From Oscillospiraceae bacterium (GTDB taxonomy: Bacteria > Bacillota > Clostridia > Oscillospirales > Oscillospiraceae), in the NCBI GenBank assembly GCA_017458065.1, contig JAFTGD010000010.1, positions 108,183-172,182 on the forward strand: 64,000 nucleotides of DNA. The letters run 5' to 3'. The notes under the pieces were generated by a model, which worked only from the letters and a program-made list of their open reading frames with translations, had not been told where the DNA came from and did not search any database. Of this stretch, positions 1 to 7,998 are shown piece after piece. A program made the translations under genes and the position numbers. The first letter of the stretch is position 1, and the number at the start of each line of letters is the position of its first letter.

Positions 1-438
1 CTTCTCGGGCTCAAGCTCTTCGACTGTGCCGTTGAATCCGGCAAGCGGCCCGTCATTGACCCGCACGGTGTCTCCCAGACCGTAGGCGACTTTGATATCC
101 CGCCGCTCCACTCCGAGGGCGAGGATCTCCTCCTGCGTCAGGGGGATCGCCTTTCCGTCCGCTCCGACAAAGCCCGTAGCGCCGCGTACATTGTGCACCA
201 GATGCCAGCTGTCATCTGTCAGGATCATCTTCACCAGCACATAGCCGGGGAAGACCTTCCTCTCTACGGTTTTCTCACCGGAGTCGGTGATCTCCGTCAC
301 GGTTTCCAGCGGGATGTTGACCTCCTGAATCAGGTCGGTCATCCGGCGGTTCTCCGCCGCCTTCATCACTGCCGCCGCGACAGCGTTTTCGTAGCCGGAG
401 TACGTATGTACTACGTACCACTTTGCCTCTTCCGCCAT
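1..438 (-). CDS. nusG: Transcription termination/antitermination protein NusG (3' end outside window)
   Basis: NusG binds RNA polymerase and adjusts pausing, Rho action and transcription-translation coupling. The visible 146 residues begin MAEEAKWYVVHTYSGYE, the typical start of the NGN domain, and include the FPGYVLV and GATGFVG motifs. The chain is entering the KOW domain (VNDGPLAGFNG) when it reaches the window edge, so the last few dozen residues are missing. The ATG at 438 lies 5 bases after the secE stop, behind a weak GGTGGG. The rpmG-secE-nusG order is the standard Firmicutes arrangement, and the three genes share the promoter at 1008-1036. Identification is secure; only the 3' end is unseen. 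Confidence 0.96.
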   Translation of the reverse strand, partial: MAEEAKWYVVHTYSGYENAVAAAVMKAAENRRMTDLIQEVNIPLETVTEITDSGEKTVERKVFPGYVLVKMILTDDSWHLVHNVRGATGFVGADGKAIPLTQEEILALGVERRDIKVAYGLGDTVRVNDGPLAGFNGTVEELEPEK

Positions 439-443
439 GGTGT

Positions 444-719
444 TTATCCCACCAGGGTGAAGAGCGCACGAACCAGCATCTGTGCCAGTTCATCAAAGCC
501 CCAGAGAACGACAGCGGACACGATCATCACGGCAACGGAGATCGCGGTGTTCTTCGCCAGAACCTCGCCCGTGGGCCAGATGACCTTTTTCAGCTCGCTT
601 CTCATCTCACGAAACCATTTGCCTACGCGCTGAAAGAAGCCGGGCTTGGTATCGTCCTTTTTGACGGCGACCGCCGCCTTGGCAGGAGCTGCTGCGTTGA
701 CTTTCTTTTCTTCAGCCAT
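444..719 (-). CDS. secE: Preprotein translocase subunit SecE
   Basis: SecE is the small clamp subunit of the SecYEG channel in the cytoplasmic membrane. The protein has 91 residues: an Ala/Lys-rich N-terminus, the conserved amphipathic stretch ending in RSELKKVIWPT, and one transmembrane helix (AISVAVMIVSAVVLWGF). A GTG two codons upstream sits only one base from the ribosome site, while the ATG at 719 is 7 bases from GGAGGG, so the ATG is preferred. The gene lies between rpmG and nusG and is probably co-transcribed with both. Confidence 0.95.
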   Translation of the reverse strand: MAEEKKVNAAAPAKAAVAVKKDDTKPGFFQRVGKWFREMRSELKKVIWPTGEVLAKNTAISVAVMIVSAVVLWGFDELAQMLVRALFTLVG

Positions 720-737
720 GTTCACACCCTCCTGTCC

Positions 738-899
738 TTACTTGGTCTCTACGTGCTTTGTGTGCTTTCTGCAGAATGGGCAGTACTTGCTCCGCTCCAA
801 ACGATCCGAGGTATTTTTCTTGTTCTTGATCGTGTTGTAGTTTCTCTGCTTGCATTCTTCGCATCTGAGTGTAATTTTTACTCTTGCGCCTGCAGCCAT
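738..899 (-). CDS. rpmG: 50S ribosomal protein L33
   Basis: This is a 53-residue large-subunit ribosomal protein. It begins [21 protein letters not shown] and ends [14 protein letters not shown]. Two CxxC pairs (CEEC and CPFC) mark the zinc-binding form of L33. The start has a clear AGGAGG nine bases upstream. It is the first gene of the rpmG-secE-nusG unit; secE follows 18 bases after its stop. Many relatives carry tRNA-Trp near here, but I see no tRNA in this window. Confidence 0.95.
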   Translation of the reverse strand: MAAGARVKITLRCEECKQRNYNTIKNKKNTSDRLERSKYCPFCRKHTKHVETK

Positions 900-1219
900 A
901 GTTCGGCACCTCCTATTTTATTTACCTGCGCATCCCGCAGGCATTGCCTCCCTGTATAGGACGAAGAGCGCGCAAAAAGAAAACCTCTCGTCCGACAGGT
1001 AATGCAGACTATACCATAGTTCGGCCGAAAGGTCAAGTGTTGTTTTGCCGTTTTTTGCGGGTTCGGGCAGGATTTTTCTGTGCTTTCTGACAGCGGGATC
1101 CGGGCTTTTTCCGGTACGGCGTTTCGTCCCGGCGCCGCGATGCCCTCTGCAGGGCGGAAGCCCTCGGAAGCGGCGTCTGATCACGGCTTTGGAGGGCTTC
1201 TGAGTTGTCGCTTATGATC
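900..1219. other. Intergenic region between mgtE and rpmG
   Basis: This 320-base gap holds the rpmG promoter. Between about 1140 and 1210 there are short GC-rich inverted repeats (AAGCCCTC with GAGGGCTT, and GCCCT with AGGGC) after the mgtE stop. They could act as a terminator, but no T-run follows on the minus strand. I see no RNA gene or convincing small ORF. Confidence 0.5.
1008..1036 (-). promoter_or_regulatory. Sigma-A promoter of rpmG-secE-nusG
   Basis: On the minus strand, TTGACC (1031-1036) is followed by a 17-base spacer and TATAGT (1008-1013). It lies about 110 bases upstream of rpmG. Confidence 0.8.
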
Positions 1220-2596
1220 TCAGCGGAATAGCAGCGCGCTTGCAATGCCGAAGTACACCAGCAGCGAGAGCGCGTCGACAATGGTCGTGATGAAGGGGCT
1301 TGCCATCACCGCGGGATCGAAGCCGATCTTTTTCGCCGCAAGCGGGAGGGCGCAGCCCACCATCTTGGCCATCAGCACCGTGACCGCCATCGTGGCGCAG
1401 ACAACAAACGCCGTAAGCACCGTAATGTCCTGGTTGCCCAGCAGCAGCCGGTCCACAAGCATGATCTTTGCAAAGCACAGCATCGAGAGGGCCAGCCCGC
1501 AGAGCACCGCGGTCTGGATCTCCTTCCAGATCACCTTCGGCGTGTCCGTGAAGTCCAGTTCACCCAGACTGAGTGCGCGGATGACCGTGACAGAGGCCTG
1601 AGAGCCGGAGTTGCCCCCCGTGTCCATCAGCATGGGGATAAAGGCCGTCAGCACCACCTGGGCCGCCAGGGCGCTCTCAAAGCCGGTGATGATCATCCCG
1701 GTGAAGGTCGCCGAGACCATCAGCAGGGCCAGCCAGGGGATACGGTGTTTGAACAGGTCCCAGGCATTGGAGCGCAGGTAGGTCTTCTCCGAGGGGAGCA
1801 TACCAGCCATCTTCTCGATGTCCTCCGTGGTCTCTTCCACGAGGACGTCCATCGCGTCGTCAAAGGTGATGATACCGACCATCAGGCCGTCCGTATCCAC
1901 CACGGGCAGGGCCAGGAAGTTATATTTGGAGAGCATCTGAGCGACCTCTTCCTGGTCGGTCATGGTATTGACGGAGATCACATGTTCGTCCATGATCTGC
2001 GAGACGGGCAGACTGTCGTCCCCCGCGAGCAGCAGGTCCTTGACGGAGACCGTGCCGATGAGCTTCCTGCCCTCCGTCACATAGCAGGTATAGATGGTCT
2101 CTTTATCCACGCCGGTTCTGCGGATGCGCTCGATTGCCTGGATGACCGTCATCTGGGGCCGCAGCGAGACATACTCCGTGGTCATGATGGACCCGGCGGA
2201 GTTCTCGGGATAGCGGAGCAGGTCGTTGATCTCCCGGCGCATCTCCGGGTCCGCCTGGGCCAGGATGCGCTTGACGACGTTGGCGGGCATCTCCTCGACC
2301 AGGTCCACCGCGTCGTCGACGTAGAGCTCTTCAATCACGTCGCGCAGCTCGGCGTCCGAGAAGCCCCGGATCAGCAGCTCCTGCTGGTCGGGCTGCATCT
2401 CGACGAAGGTCTCCGCAGCCAGCTCCTTCGGCAGCAGGCGAAAGAGTCGCGGCAGCCTCTCGTCGGCGATCTCCTCGAACAGCTCCGCCACGTCCGTCGG
2501 CTCCATCGTAACGAGGATATCCTTCAGCGTGGAATACTTCTTCTTTTCCAGAAGCGCCTTCATCGTGTTTTCCATGGTTGCTTTGTGTTCTGCCAT
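1220..2596 (-). CDS. mgtE: Magnesium transporter MgtE
   Basis: MgtE is a Mg2+-gated Mg2+ channel of the cytoplasmic membrane. The 458-residue protein shows the family order: an alpha-helical N domain (about 15-125, with acidic repeats such as LVEEMP), a CBS pair (about 135-255) and five hydrophobic segments (about 285-458). The conserved PMLMDTGGNSGSQ motif and the late FDPAVMASPF motif with the ion-binding Asp are present. The frame is open 15 codons further upstream, but the ATG at 2596 has AAGGAG eight bases before it and matches the family start. Upstream is a roughly 270-base leader with a small ORF and its own strong promoter, which suggests leader-level control. The aquaporin gene diverges from the same spacer. 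Confidence 0.95.
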   Translation of the reverse strand: MAEHKATMENTMKALLEKKKYSTLKDILVTMEPTDVAELFEEIADERLPRLFRLLPKELAAETFVEMQPDQQELLIRGFSDAELRDVIEELYVDDAVDLVEEMPANVVKRILAQADPEMRREINDLLRYPENSAGSIMTTEYVSLRPQMTVIQAIERIRRTGVDKETIYTCYVTEGRKLIGTVSVKDLLLAGDDSLPVSQIMDEHVISVNTMTDQEEVAQMLSKYNFLALPVVDTDGLMVGIITFDDAMDVLVEETTEDIEKMAGMLPSEKTYLRSNAWDLFKHRIPWLALLMVSATFTGMIITGFESALAAQVVLTAFIPMLMDTGGNSGSQASVTVIRALSLGELDFTDTPKVIWKEIQTAVLCGLALSMLCFAKIMLVDRLLLGNQDITVLTAFVVCATMAVTVLMAKMVGCALPLAAKKIGFDPAVMASPFITTIVDALSLLVYFGIASALLFR

Positions 2597-2689
2597 CGGT
2601 TTTTCTCCTTTTTGTTTGGTTCTGCCGCGTTTCTGCGGCATTCTCTGGGCGGAAAAACCGACACACCGGTCAAAGCTTCTGTTCCTGAT

Positions 2690-2782
2690 TTAAGTTTTCA
2701 TCCTCAATCCGGAAACGTCATCCGACGCATCCGAATCGAAACTTCGGCCGGGAGCTGTGCCGGTACTGTTTCCGTCGTCCAT
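2690..2782 (-). CDS. Putative leader peptide upstream of mgtE (30 aa)
   Basis: This is a short ORF starting MDDGNSTGTAPGRSFDSDAS and ending GLRMKT. An excellent ribosome site (AAGGAGG, seven bases before the ATG) precedes it, stronger than the one before mgtE. The peptide is rich in Asp, Ser and Gly. Its stop is 93 bases upstream of the mgtE start, inside the transcribed leader. I do not recognise a family. By analogy with MgtL of enterobacteria it could be a regulatory leader read according to Mg2+ level, but that is inference. It could also be a chance ORF. Confidence 0.45.
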   Translation of the reverse strand: MDDGNSTGTAPGRSFDSDASDDVSGLRMKT

Positions 2783-2874
2783 GACGTTTCCTCCTTGATG
2801 TCAGACTTGGCTTCTGAAGCCTCCCCCGCCCCATGTCGGGACGCCTTCCGGGGGACGTCAGAGCCTGTGACAGG

Positions 2875-2903
2875 ATTATAACAAATTTGACTGAACATGG
2901 CAA
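2875..2903 (-). promoter_or_regulatory. Sigma-A promoter of mgtE leader
   Basis: TTGCCA (2898-2903), a 17-base spacer and a perfect TATAAT (2875-2880) on the minus strand. Transcription would start near 2868, giving a leader of about 270 bases before mgtE. Confidence 0.85.
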
Positions 2904-2992
2904 TAAAAACCGTGGAAATATCTTCTTCTGCAGCTTGTTTTTTTCTCATTAAAGTGTTAAACTGCTGACATAACAGAAGGGAGGATTTCTGT

Positions 2993-3679
2993 ATGAAAAA
3001 ATATCTTGCTGAATGCATCGGCACCTGTACTCTGGTCGTCCTCGGCTGCGGCACCGCCATGCTGGTCGGCTGCGACGCGGCGGCCGGCGGCGGCTATATC
3101 CTGACCGCGCTGGCCTTCGGCCTCTCCATTGTCGCGATGGCCTATTCCATCGGCAACATCTCCGGCTGCCACATCAACCCCGCCGTGTCCCTGGGCGTCC
3201 TGCTCTCCGGCGGCATGAGCATGAAGGACTTCTGGTCCTATGTGATCGCGCAGTGCATCGGCGCTTTCATCGGCTCCGGCATTCTGGCCCTCATTTTCAG
3301 CCTCGGCGGCGTGACGGATATGACCGGTGGCTTCGGCACCAACGGTCTTGCCGGTGTCGGCGGCAGCGCCTTTGCGGGTCTGCTGGTTGAGATCGTCCTG
3401 ACCTTTATCTTCGTGATCTGCATCCTCGGCGTCACCTCCTCCAAAGCCGGCCACGGCTCCTTCGGCGGACTGGTGATCGGCCTGACCCTGACCGGCGTGC
3501 ACATCCTCGGCATCGGTCTGACCGGCACCTCCGTGAACCCCGCCCGCAGCTTCGGCCCGGCGCTGGTCGCGGCCATCTCAGGCAACGCCGCTCCGCTGGC
3601 GAGCCTCTGGGTCTTCATTGTCGGCCCGCTGGTCGGCGCAGCCCTCGCCGCCGTGGTCTACAAGGCACTGGAGCAGTAA
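2993..3679 (+). CDS. aqpZ: Aquaporin, AqpZ-type MIP channel
   Basis: This 228-residue, six-helix major intrinsic protein carries both NPA boxes (HINPAVS near residue 60 and SVNPARS near 180). The residues that line the selectivity filter in E. coli AqpZ appear to be kept: Phe in ALAFGLS, His in TGVHILG, Thr in GTSVNPA and the Arg of NPAR. This predicts a water channel rather than a glycerol facilitator. GGGAGG precedes the ATG by about nine bases. The gene is divergent from mgtE and ends at a strong bidirectional terminator. The symbol rests on the filter residues; a GlpF-like role is less likely. Confidence 0.9.
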   Translation: MKKYLAECIGTCTLVVLGCGTAMLVGCDAAAGGGYILTALAFGLSIVAMAYSIGNISGCHINPAVSLGVLLSGGMSMKDFWSYVIAQCIGAFIGSGILALIFSLGGVTDMTGGFGTNGLAGVGGSAFAGLLVEIVLTFIFVICILGVTSSKAGHGSFGGLVIGLTLTGVHILGIGLTGTSVNPARSFGPALVAAISGNAAPLASLWVFIVGPLVGAALAAVVYKALEQ

Positions 3680-3712
3680 GCGCTCCCCGCCCCCTCCGGG
3701 GCGGAATATGAC

Positions 3713-3765
3713 AAACCGCGAGTCTCATCGGCATTCTCTGCCGATAAGGCCCGCGGTTTTTCTTT
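3713..3765 (+). terminator. Terminator between aquaporin and DUF3990 genes
   Basis: The outer stem AACCGCG/CGCGGTT encloses an inner hairpin ATCGGCA/TGCCGAT, and TTTTTCTTT follows. It lies between convergent genes and could serve both. Confidence 0.85.
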
Positions 3766-3779
3766 ACGGATTCTTCGAT

Positions 3780-4358
3780 TCAGGATTCTGTCATGGCTTC
3801 CATCTCTGCGGAGAGCAGCTTCTGGTATTCTTTCTCCTCTTCCGCCAGGAGTGCGCGGAACTGCCGGATCGACTGCGCCGGGATCTCCTCCACGGAGAGC
3901 CAGCGGAGCTGCGCCGCCGCCTTCTCGGTCTTCAGCGCGTACTGCACGTATTCCGGTCCGATCCGGAGCAGGCGCAGTGCTTCTTCCGGCTGCAGCAGTC
4001 CGCTGGTCAGAATGCCGTAGGTGTTGTAGATGGTGTCGTTCGCGATCGGTCCGACGACGATGTCCGCATCGGGGATGCTGTCGGCCCTCCCGGCGCGGTT
4101 GCTGCGGATGTAATCATACCACGCTGCGTTCCGCTCTTCAAAGCGGTAAATCCGCAGTCCCCTCAGATCCAGCTCATAGCTGTTCATCCAGGCGGAGGCG
4201 CCCTTCTGCTCCGTTGCCCAGCGGCTGGCAAAGGCCTTCTCGGCCGTCATATAGAAGCCCTGGCCGAAGTCCGCGTTTTTCCGCCCGTAGTGCACGTCCG
4301 GCTCCCGGATCTCCTGAAAACCCGTATGATAAAGAAACATGGTATCGGTATTGCTCAT
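3780..4358 (-). CDS. DUF3990 family protein
   Basis: The 192-residue cytoplasmic protein begins MSNTDTMFLYHTGFQEIREP. The segment LYHTGF...DVHYGRKNADFGQGFYMT matches the opening of DUF3990, a family with a fold related to ADP-ribosyltransferases. Some members are paired with small partners in toxin-antitoxin loci. No separate small partner is seen here; the gene starts 4 bases after a PNPOx-fold gene and is probably co-transcribed with it. The frame opens upstream at a TTG, but the ATG at 4358 fits the spacing better. The C-terminal part is Glu-rich and helical. Enzymatic activity cannot be claimed from sequence alone. Confidence 0.75.
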   Translation of the reverse strand: MSNTDTMFLYHTGFQEIREPDVHYGRKNADFGQGFYMTAEKAFASRWATEQKGASAWMNSYELDLRGLRIYRFEERNAAWYDYIRSNRAGRADSIPDADIVVGPIANDTIYNTYGILTSGLLQPEEALRLLRIGPEYVQYALKTEKAAAQLRWLSVEEIPAQSIRQFRALLAEEEKEYQKLLSAEMEAMTES

Positions 4359-4362
4359 GGTC

Positions 4363-4833
4363 TTATCTCTCGTTGACAAGCTTGCCGGAGATATGCTCCG
4401 GCGTCAGGCAGAACATCAGGGTGCCCGGAGCGGAAGTCCGGATCTCGTCTTCGATGTACTGCTCGTCCTGGGTGAACTTGTGGCAGAGTCTGCGGGTGAC
4501 GGCGATCATCTTCTCGTAGTCGTCCACGAATTCCACCGTTCCAAAGACGATCACGCTGCGGATCTTCAGGTACCAGTCCTCCGAGGTTCCCCCGTCGTAC
4601 ACGCAGAAGGAGACCTTGCTGTTCCTCTTCAGGGCGTCGATCTTATGTCCCGCCTTTCCGCCGTGGAAGTAGAGTTTTCCGTCTTCTTCATTATAATACT
4701 GATTGATCGGCATGCCGTAGGGATACCCGTCGTCTCCGATGACCGACAGCACCCCGCGCGGCTCTCTCTTCAGGATCTCGATGCACTCTTCTTCAGAGAG
4801 CGCCTGCTTTTTCCGCATCATCTCACGAAACAC
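4363..4833 (-). CDS. Pyridoxamine 5'-phosphate oxidase-fold flavin-binding protein
   Basis: The 156-residue protein opens MFREMMRKKQALSEEEC, typical of the clostridial branch of small PNPOx-like split-barrel proteins. Members bind FMN and are annotated as flavin reductases or nitroimidazole-resistance (NimA-like) proteins. Supporting segments are PRGVLSVIGDDGYPYGMPIN and LYFHGGKAGHKIDAL. It is probably a small FMN-dependent redox enzyme; the substrate is unknown. Its own promoter lies upstream at 4867-4895, and the DUF3990 gene follows directly. Confidence 0.85.
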   Translation of the reverse strand: MFREMMRKKQALSEEECIEILKREPRGVLSVIGDDGYPYGMPINQYYNEEDGKLYFHGGKAGHKIDALKRNSKVSFCVYDGGTSEDWYLKIRSVIVFGTVEFVDDYEKMIAVTRRLCHKFTQDEQYIEDEIRTSAPGTLMFCLTPEHISGKLVNER

Positions 4834-4866
4834 CGTGTTTTCCCTCTTTCTTTTTCAGATGCTCAG

Positions 4867-4895
4867 AGTATACCAGCGACGGCGTTCTGTTGCAA
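4867..4895 (-). promoter_or_regulatory. Sigma-A promoter of the PNPOx-fold gene
   Basis: TTGCAA (4890-4895), a 17-base spacer and TATACT (4867-4872) on the minus strand. Confidence 0.7.
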
Positions 4896-5015
4896 GCATG
4901 ATTATTGCCTTCTGGCGTGAGAATCCCGCTTCACAGCGTTGTGATGCCCGTCTCTGCAGCCTGTTATCTTATATGCTGATGCGGTTATGATGCTCCGCCC
5001 CTCGGCAAGTATTGG

Positions 5016-5044
5016 TTGACATTCCGCCCCGTTTGGTTTTTAAT
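5016..5044 (+). promoter_or_regulatory. Sigma-A promoter of the ABC importer operon
   Basis: TTGACA (5016-5021), a 17-base spacer and TTTAAT (5039-5044), about 70 bases before the first gene. Confidence 0.75.
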
Positions 5045-5110
5045 GATCCATAAGCGAAATACCCGCTCCGGTACATGATATCTATAAACAGACAGAAGGG
5101 ATGATGCCCT

Positions 5111-6211
5111 GTGAAAGTCGTACTGCAGAACCTGACCAAGAAGTTCCCAAACCGCAACAAAAAGGGCGACGACGTCATCGCCGTCAATGACTTTACATTT
5201 GAGATTCCCGACGGCAAGCTCATCGGCCTGCTGGGGCCCTCCGGCTGCGGCAAGAGCACCACGCTGAACCTGATCTGCGGTCTGGAGAAGCCCACCAGCG
5301 GCAGGATCTTTTTCGGCGAGGACGATGTGACCAATCTCCCGCCCGAGAACCGCGGCGTGGGGCTGGTGTTTCAGAACTACGCGCTCTATCCCCACCTCAC
5401 CGTCCGGCAGAACATTCTCTTCCCGCTTCAGAACCTGAAGGGCGCGGCGAAGCTCTCGAAGGCCGAGATGCTGCGCAAAGCGGACGAGGCGGCGAAGCTG
5501 GTGCAGATCGACGGGCTCATGGACCGCAAGCCCAGCGAGATGTCCGGCGGCCAGCAGCAGCGTGTGGCCATCGCCCGGGCACTGGTGAAAATGCCGAAGG
5601 TCCTGCTCCTCGACGAGCCGCTCTCGAACCTGGACGCGCGCCTGCGCCTGCAGACCAGGGAGGAGATCCGCCGCATCCAGCGGGACACCGGCATCACCAC
5701 CATTTTTGTCACCCACGACCAGGAAGAGGCCATGAGCATCTCCGACATGATTGTCGTGATGAAAGACGGCATTGTCCAGCAGATCGGCAAGCCTCAGGAC
5801 GTCTATGACAATCCCATCAACCTCTTTGTCGCAAAGTTTCTGGGCACGCCGCCCATCAACGTGTTCGAGGGTCGTGTCTCCGGCGGCAGACTGTATGTCG
5901 GCGACGACGAGGTCCTGCGTGTGAGCGGAGCGGAGGATCAGCCCGTCTATGTCGGCATCCGGCCCGAGGGCTTTATTCCCCAGGAGGCGGGGCCCCTCTG
6001 CTGCCTGCTCTCCGGCGTGGAGGTCATGGGCCGCGACACCAGCGTCGTCTCCTCCCATCCCGCCGCCGTCAGCGTCAATGTCCGCTCCATCATCGCCGCC
6101 GATTATCCCATCAACCGCGAGGCGGAGACCGTGCGCTTCGCGCTCAAGCCGTACAAGGTCTATCTCTTCCGCAAAGACACGGAAGAGCGGATCCCCTTTG
6201 AGGCGGTCTGA
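5111..6211 (+). CDS. ABC transporter ATP-binding protein, MalK/UgpC type
   Basis: This is the ATPase of a CUT1-type importer. The 366-residue chain has Walker A GPSGCGKST (about 40-48), signature SGGQQQR (about 138), Walker B VLLLDEP (about 158-165), and the switch His in VTHDQEEA (about 193). A C-terminal regulatory region of about 120 residues resembles a TOBE domain. The start is GTG at 5111 with GAAGGG about ten bases upstream. The two permease genes and the binding protein follow in the same direction, so this is a dedicated ATPase. The substrate, probably a sugar or related polyol, cannot be read from sequence. Confidence 0.93.
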   Translation: MKVVLQNLTKKFPNRNKKGDDVIAVNDFTFEIPDGKLIGLLGPSGCGKSTTLNLICGLEKPTSGRIFFGEDDVTNLPPENRGVGLVFQNYALYPHLTVRQNILFPLQNLKGAAKLSKAEMLRKADEAAKLVQIDGLMDRKPSEMSGGQQQRVAIARALVKMPKVLLLDEPLSNLDARLRLQTREEIRRIQRDTGITTIFVTHDQEEAMSISDMIVVMKDGIVQQIGKPQDVYDNPINLFVAKFLGTPPINVFEGRVSGGRLYVGDDEVLRVSGAEDQPVYVGIRPEGFIPQEAGPLCCLLSGVEVMGRDTSVVSSHPAAVSVNVRSIIAADYPINREAETVRFALKPYKVYLFRKDTEERIPFEAV

Positions 6212-6228
6212 CCGAAGAGGAGCGCGGT

Positions 6229-7119
6229 ATGGAAAACAAGAACTGGAAGGCCTGGCTGTACCTGCTGCCGGCCATTGCGTTTCTCGGGGTGTTCATGGTC
6301 TATCCGCTGGTGGACGTGCTGGTGTATTCCTTTGAAGAGGGCTACAACTCCGCGTCCCAGACCTTCTTCGGTACCGGCCTGTATAACTACTCCTACGTCC
6401 TGCACGATCCCTACTTCCTGCAGGCGGTGAAGAACACCTTCATCCTCGTCATCATCACGGTCCCCGTCTCCACGGGCATCGCCCTGCTCATTTCCCTGGG
6501 GCTCAACTCGATCAAGGGCCTGCGGGATCTGTACCAGACGGTGTTCTTCCTTCCCTATGTGACCAACACCCTCGCCGTCGGCCTGGTGTTCATGATCCTC
6601 TTCAAGAAGACCCCCTATTCCGACGGTCTGGTGAACCTGCTGATCAACTGGTTCGGCGGTGAGAGCGTGGACTTCATCGACGGCCCCTACTGGGCCAAGA
6701 TGTTTGTCATGTGCTTCTATACGGTCTGGGTGGTCATGCCCTTCAAGATCCTGATCCTGACCTCGGCCCTGGCCTCGGTGAACCAGGACTACTACAACGC
6801 CGCCAAGATCGATGGCACCTCCCGCTGGCGCACCTTCACCCGCATCACGCTGCCGATGATCTCCCCGATGATCTTCTACCTCATCATCACCGGCTTCATC
6901 GGCGCCTTCAAAGCCTACAGCGACGAGGTCGCCCTCTTTGGCACGGACCTGAACGCCGCTGGGATGAACACCATCGTCGGCTATGTCTACGACATGCTCT
7001 ACGGCGACAGCGGCGGCTATCCCTCCTATGCCTCGGCCGCGGCGCTGATCCTCTTCGCCATCGTTTTCACCATCACCGTCATCAACCTGCTCATCAGCAG
7101 GAAGAACGTCCATTACTGA
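6229..7119 (+). CDS. ABC transporter permease, MalF/UgpA type
   Basis: This 296-residue membrane permease begins MENKNWKAWLYLLPAIAFLGVFMVYPL, the usual first helix of the family, and has about six hydrophobic segments. The EAA loop that contacts the ATPase is recognisable as YYNAAKIDGTSRWRTFTRITLP (in two parts near residues 188-208). It starts 17 bases after the ATPase stop, behind GAGGAG, and is followed by the second permease. It forms the heterodimeric channel of the importer. Confidence 0.93.
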   Translation: MENKNWKAWLYLLPAIAFLGVFMVYPLVDVLVYSFEEGYNSASQTFFGTGLYNYSYVLHDPYFLQAVKNTFILVIITVPVSTGIALLISLGLNSIKGLRDLYQTVFFLPYVTNTLAVGLVFMILFKKTPYSDGLVNLLINWFGGESVDFIDGPYWAKMFVMCFYTVWVVMPFKILILTSALASVNQDYYNAAKIDGTSRWRTFTRITLPMISPMIFYLIITGFIGAFKAYSDEVALFGTDLNAAGMNTIVGYVYDMLYGDSGGYPSYASAAALILFAIVFTITVINLLISRKNVHY

Positions 7120-7134
7120 GGGAGGTGACGCACT

Positions 7135-7998
7135 GTGGAATACGAACAGATCGAACAGCGTGCCCGCCGTCGGGAGCAAACCCGCAAAACCCTCACCTAC
7201 TTTTTCCTGAGCATCTGGGCGCTGATTGTGCTCTTCCCGTTCTACTGGATGGTCCTGAGCTCGCTGAAAAGCTACAGCGCCTATAACTCGGAGTACATCC
7301 CGAAGTTCTACACCTTCGCGCCGACCTTCCAGAACTACAGGGACGCCTTCACCGCCGTCCCGCTGGGCCGGTATTTTACCAACACCCTGATCTTCACCCT
7401 CGCGACCACGGCCATCATGCTGGTGGTAATCCTGTTTGCGGCCTTCGCCTTTGCAAGGCTGGACTTTCCGGGGAAGAACGTGGTCTTCGCGCTGTTCCTC
7501 GCGCTGATGATGATCCCGAACGAACTTGTCATCATCACCAACTTTGTCACCATTACCGACTGGGGGCTGCGCAACACCTTCACAGGTCTGATTCTCCCCT
7601 CGGTCACCTCGGTGTTCTATATCTATCTGCTGAAGGAAAACTTTGAGCAGATCCCGGACGAGCTCTACAAAGCGGCCAAAATAGACGGCACCTCGGACCT
7701 CAAGTACCTCTTCAAGGTCATGCTCCCCATCTGCCAGCCCACCATGGTCACCATCACGATCCTCAAGGTCATCGAGTGCTGGAACTCCTACGTCTGGCCA
7801 CGGCTCATCACCGACGACGAGGCCTACTTCCTGGTCTCCAACGGCATCCAGGAGATCCGGGAGAACGGCTTCGGCCGCGAGAACATCCCCGCCATGATGG
7901 CGGCGGTGGTGGTCATCTCGGTGCCGCTCATTGTCCTCTTCCTGATCTTCCGCAAGAAGGTCATGGCGGGCGTGTCGAGAGGAGGGACCAAGGGATGA
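7135..7998 (+). CDS. ABC transporter permease, MalG/UgpE type
   Basis: This is the second permease subunit, 287 residues. It has a basic cytoplasmic start (EQRARRREQTRKT), a first helix FFLSIWALIVLFPFYWMVLSSLK and an EAA loop containing LYKAAKIDGTSDLKYLF (about 180-196). The start is GTG at 7135 with GGAGG nine bases upstream. Its stop overlaps the ATG of the binding-protein gene by four bases, showing tight coupling. Confidence 0.93.
   Translation: MEYEQIEQRARRREQTRKTLTYFFLSIWALIVLFPFYWMVLSSLKSYSAYNSEYIPKFYTFAPTFQNYRDAFTAVPLGRYFTNTLIFTLATTAIMLVVILFAAFAFARLDFPGKNVVFALFLALMMIPNELVIITNFVTITDWGLRNTFTGLILPSVTSVFYIYLLKENFEQIPDELYKAAKIDGTSDLKYLFKVMLPICQPTMVTITILKVIECWNSYVWPRLITDDEAYFLVSNGIQEIRENGFGRENIPAMMAAVVVISVPLIVLFLIFRKKVMAGVSRGGTKG

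Larger units (their letters stand above)
2597..2992. other. Divergent mgtE / aquaporin intergenic region with mgtE leader
   Basis: The region contains, on the minus strand, the mgtE promoter (2875-2903), a GC-rich leader, a 30-codon ORF (2690-2782) and a small hairpin TGCCGC/GCGGCA at 2624-2641 just before the mgtE ribosome site. The aquaporin ribosome site GGGAGG lies at about 2980 on the plus strand. I could not match the leader to an M-box magnesium riboswitch by eye. Confidence 0.6.

Noticed and set aside
900-1000. tRNA-Trp gene expected near rpmG-secE
   Set aside because: No cloverleaf arms or CCA-type end could be found on either strand.
2597-2870. M-box magnesium riboswitch upstream of mgtE
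   Set aside because: Position is right, but the conserved M-box core could not be found by eye; a leader ORF is the visible structure. A covariance search would decide.
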